From assembly GCA_030637945.1 (NCBI GenBank), contig DAOWFN010000041.1, positions 1 to 7,634 of the forward strand: 7,634 nucleotides of DNA, read 5' to 3'. Shown piece after piece: positions 6,562 through 7,634 of this stretch. Both the position numbers and the translations under genes were made by a program. The notes below the pieces were generated by a model that saw only the letters and a list, made by a program, of their open reading frames with translations, did no database searches and was not told the DNA's origin. Position 1 is the first letter of the stretch. Every line of letters begins with the position of its first letter. Source of the stretch: Gammaproteobacteria bacterium. GTDB taxonomy: Bacteria; Pseudomonadota; Gammaproteobacteria; SZUA-229.

Positions 6562-6577
6562 ATATGGATACCCATAT
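6562..6577. repeat. 16-bp inverted repeat upstream of the membrane protein gene
   Basis: ATATGG (6562-6567) and CCATAT (6572-6577) form a perfect 6-bp dyad around ATAC. It lies 24 bp upstream of the start at 6538. On the minus strand it sits between TTAAAT and TAATAA, which could be weak -35 and -10 elements 17 bp apart. It is therefore a candidate operator, unproven. Confidence 0.3.
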
Positions 6578-6584
6578 ATTTAAG

Positions 6585-6680
6585 TCACGATGCCAGTGTG
6601 GCTGCCTTTATACCTAAAAGTTCCCCGGCACCACCAAAAACGAATAATGACAAAAATAAAATAGAGATTAAAAGAAAGTA
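6585..6680 (-). pseudogene. Possible 3' remnant of a membrane-protein gene cut by the RAYT element
   Basis: Directly outside the left repeat of the transposase element, one minus-strand frame is open for 31 codons and ends in TGA (6587-6585). It reads YFLLISILFLSL followed by FVFGGAGELLGIKAATLAS, a hydrophobic helix with a glycine turn, which looks protein-like. There is no start codon with a ribosome site, and upstream the frame runs straight into the repeat. It stops 46 bp before the membrane protein gene, a normal operon spacing. It may be the tail of a gene truncated by the insertion. Chance is a real alternative in such a short AT-rich stretch. Confidence 0.25.
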
Positions 6681-6699
6681 TTTGGGGTCAGAGTAAAAA
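6679..6699 (-). repeat. Left 21-bp inverted terminal repeat of the RAYT element
   Basis: This copy, with core GGGGTCAGAGTAAAAA, is the exact reverse complement of 7450-7470. It overlaps the transposase gene: the stop TGA (6690-6688) and the preceding Phe-Leu-Leu codons are made of repeat sequence. The bases outside (CTTTC on the minus strand) differ from the TTC that follows the right-hand copies, placing the boundary at 6679. Confidence 0.8.
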
Positions 6700-7389
6700 T
6701 TCTTTCTCCTTCGGCTTGGGCCCCCGCTTTAACGCTACCACTCTTCGACCACTCAATCGTTCAATCTCGCTCTTAAAATGATCATTTCCTACTGCTAGGC
6801 CTTTATTTGTCGCATTACGTATTAAAGCTATATCGCGTACATTCACATGTGATTGAAATAATGCACGGTATGCATCTAACCTGCTTTTAGTACTATGGCC
6901 CAAATCAATATAAATTTGATGTGGCGTCCAAAGTGCTATTTCTCTACCAAGTCCATTCGCTTGATAACTTGACCAATGATAATCAGACGGCGATTCAACC
7001 ATACCAGCACGAATAGGATTTAACTCTATGTACCGCTGACATGTTAAAAAATAACTTTCAGCTTCAACCAAACACGATTTAAAGCGTCCTTCCCAAAGTG
7101 TTCCCGTACGCTTATATGTGTAATTGAAATAACGAACATAATGCCGACCTAACATCTGCATCAGATTAGACACACCATTTTTTGTCGTAGGCGTGACCAA
7201 CAGATGCACATGGTTTGTCATAAAAACCCATGCATGTATGCTTACTTCAAATTTTTTAGCATACTGATACAACCAATATGCATAAGCTGAAAAATCTTCT
7301 TCTGATACAAAGCAAACTTGTCTGTTATTGCCTCGCTGAATGATATGTTGTGGAATACTCGGTAGGCATACCCTCGGTAAGCGCGCCAT
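6688..7389 (-). CDS. REP-associated tyrosine transposase (RAYT), Y1/HUH family
   Basis: A 233-residue single-strand DNA transposase of the IS200/IS605-like Y1 superfamily. The opening ARLPRVCLPSIPQHIIQRGNNRQ (2-24) is typical of RAYTs. The metal-binding HUH motif is His60-Val-His62 in MTNHVHLLV, and the probable nucleophile is Tyr120 in RYIELNPIRAGMV, by analogy with E. coli YafM. TGTLWEGRFKSCLVE (95-109) and SDYHWSSY are also family marks. A C-terminal extension (about 185-233) with IRNATNKGLAVGNDHF and RGPKPK follows, as in longer RAYTs. AAGGAGG lies four bases before the ATG, an unusually strong ribosome site. The gene is intact and bounded by inverted 21-bp repeats, the left one forming its end. 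In this family the enzyme cuts and joins REP-type repeats and is often a single domesticated copy rather than a spreading transposon. Confidence 0.93.
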   Translation of the reverse strand: MARLPRVCLPSIPQHIIQRGNNRQVCFVSEEDFSAYAYWLYQYAKKFEVSIHAWVFMTNHVHLLVTPTTKNGVSNLMQMLGRHYVRYFNYTYKRTGTLWEGRFKSCLVEAESYFLTCQRYIELNPIRAGMVESPSDYHWSSYQANGLGREIALWTPHQIYIDLGHSTKSRLDAYRALFQSHVNVRDIALIRNATNKGLAVGNDHFKSEIERLSGRRVVALKRGPKPKEKEFLL

Positions 7390-7423
7390 ACATCCTCCTT
7401 GATATATAACAAATAATAGAGAT

Positions 7424-7444
7424 TGTAACTTATATTGAATTACA
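7424..7444. repeat. Imperfect hairpin beside the repeat array
   Basis: TGTAA (7424-7428) and TTACA (7440-7444) are inverted across 11 nt, with partial pairing inside. It lies just inside the element, between the array and the transposase start. It could be a recognition hairpin or promoter structure for the transposase; the signal is weak. Confidence 0.22.
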
Positions 7445-7447
7445 TTG

Positions 7448-7565
7448 AGTTTTTACTCTGACCCCAAATATTCAGTTTTTACTCTGACCCCAAATATTCT
7501 ATTGAGTTTTTACTCTGACCCCAAATATTCCAAATATTCAGTTTTTACTCTGACCCCAAATATTC
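7448..7565 (+). repeat. Four tandem copies of a 26-bp RAYT-associated repeat
   Basis: Identical 26-bp copies lie at 7448-7473, 7474-7499, 7505-7530 and 7540-7565. Each begins AGTTTTTACTCTGACCCC and ends AAATATTC. Copies 1 and 2 abut. Copies 1 and 3 are preceded by ATTG, which creates a GAGT-TTTT-ACTC mini-hairpin; copies 2 and 4 keep only a 3-bp version. Extra CAAATATTC pieces lie at 7531-7539 and 7567-7575. The 5-bp, then 9-bp, interruptions show the array grew as a duplicated dimer rather than by simple single-unit slippage. Confidence 0.9.
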
Positions 7566-7575
7566 TCAAATATTC

Positions 7576-7634
7576 CCATGGCATAAATCATTGACTGATA
7601 AGGGTTTGTTTTGGGTGACCCGGATACGAGGTAA
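7576..7634. other. Right flank of the element, no gene seen
   Basis: The last 59 bp hold no supported gene. GGGTGACCC at 7613-7621 is an odd-length palindrome, and together with one flanking base it is an inverted match to 5062-5071. Confidence 0.3.

Larger units (their letters stand above)
6679..7473 (-). mobile_element. RAYT element bounded by inverted 21-bp repeats
   Basis: The transposase gene with its promoter region is enclosed by a perfect 21-bp inverted pair (6679-6699 and 7450-7470), giving a unit of about 0.8 kb. On the right the repeat is amplified to four copies ending at 7565, so the outer limit may be 7565 or 7575. No target duplication was recognised, which is expected for Y1 enzymes. 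Confidence 0.6.

Noticed and set aside
7448..7565. CRISPR array.
   Set aside because: Four similar units are present, but two abut without spacers, and the other gaps are only 5 and 9 bp and made of repeat pieces. No cas genes are visible.

Overview
The window looks like chromosomal DNA of a gammaproteobacterium. This rests on the protein families and codon style, moderate GC with AT-rich spacers, and a RAYT-type transposase with its GGGGTCAGAGT repeats; the genus cannot be named from the sequence alone. Nearly all genes lie on the minus strand. The exception is a TPR-like gene at 4549-5031 on the plus strand.

Left part (1-2617) is metal-related. A CzcC-type outer-membrane efflux protein runs off the left edge (1-605). 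It is preceded in its transcription direction by a short histidine-rich membrane protein (752-1144) with a good promoter at 1187-1215. The RND pump and periplasmic adaptor would be expected just outside the window. Next come a TRIC/UPF0126 (YicG-like) membrane protein with its own terminator, and a Tat-exported 12-cysteine protein of the Csp1 copper-storage type, also with a terminator-like hairpin. Together these suggest handling of copper or other soft and transition metals at the cell envelope.

Middle part (2755-5130): a tightly spaced pair encodes an exported DsrE-like protein and a TIGR01777 (YfcH-like) NAD(P)-binding epimerase. A 365-bp divergent promoter region separates it from a small TPR-like protein on the plus strand, which ends in a clear intrinsic terminator at 5089-5130.

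Right part (5230-7634) shows decay and mobile DNA. An alpha/beta hydrolase gene (5230-6088) is broken by a frameshift near 5500, which separates the nucleophile Ser from the likely acid and His residues. Upstream of it is a four-helix membrane protein (6161-6538). Between that gene and the transposase is a short open segment, possibly the tail of a gene cut off by the element. The element itself is a REP-associated tyrosine (Y1, HUH) transposase gene bounded by a perfect 21-bp inverted repeat. The left repeat supplies the gene's last codons and stop. The right repeat is amplified to four direct copies arranged as a duplicated dimer.

The most noteworthy points are the RAYT/repeat architecture, the frameshifted hydrolase, and the metal cluster (His-rich protein, CzcC-like protein, Csp1-like protein). 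I see no CRISPR array, tRNA, rRNA or phage gene, and no clearly new biological system.
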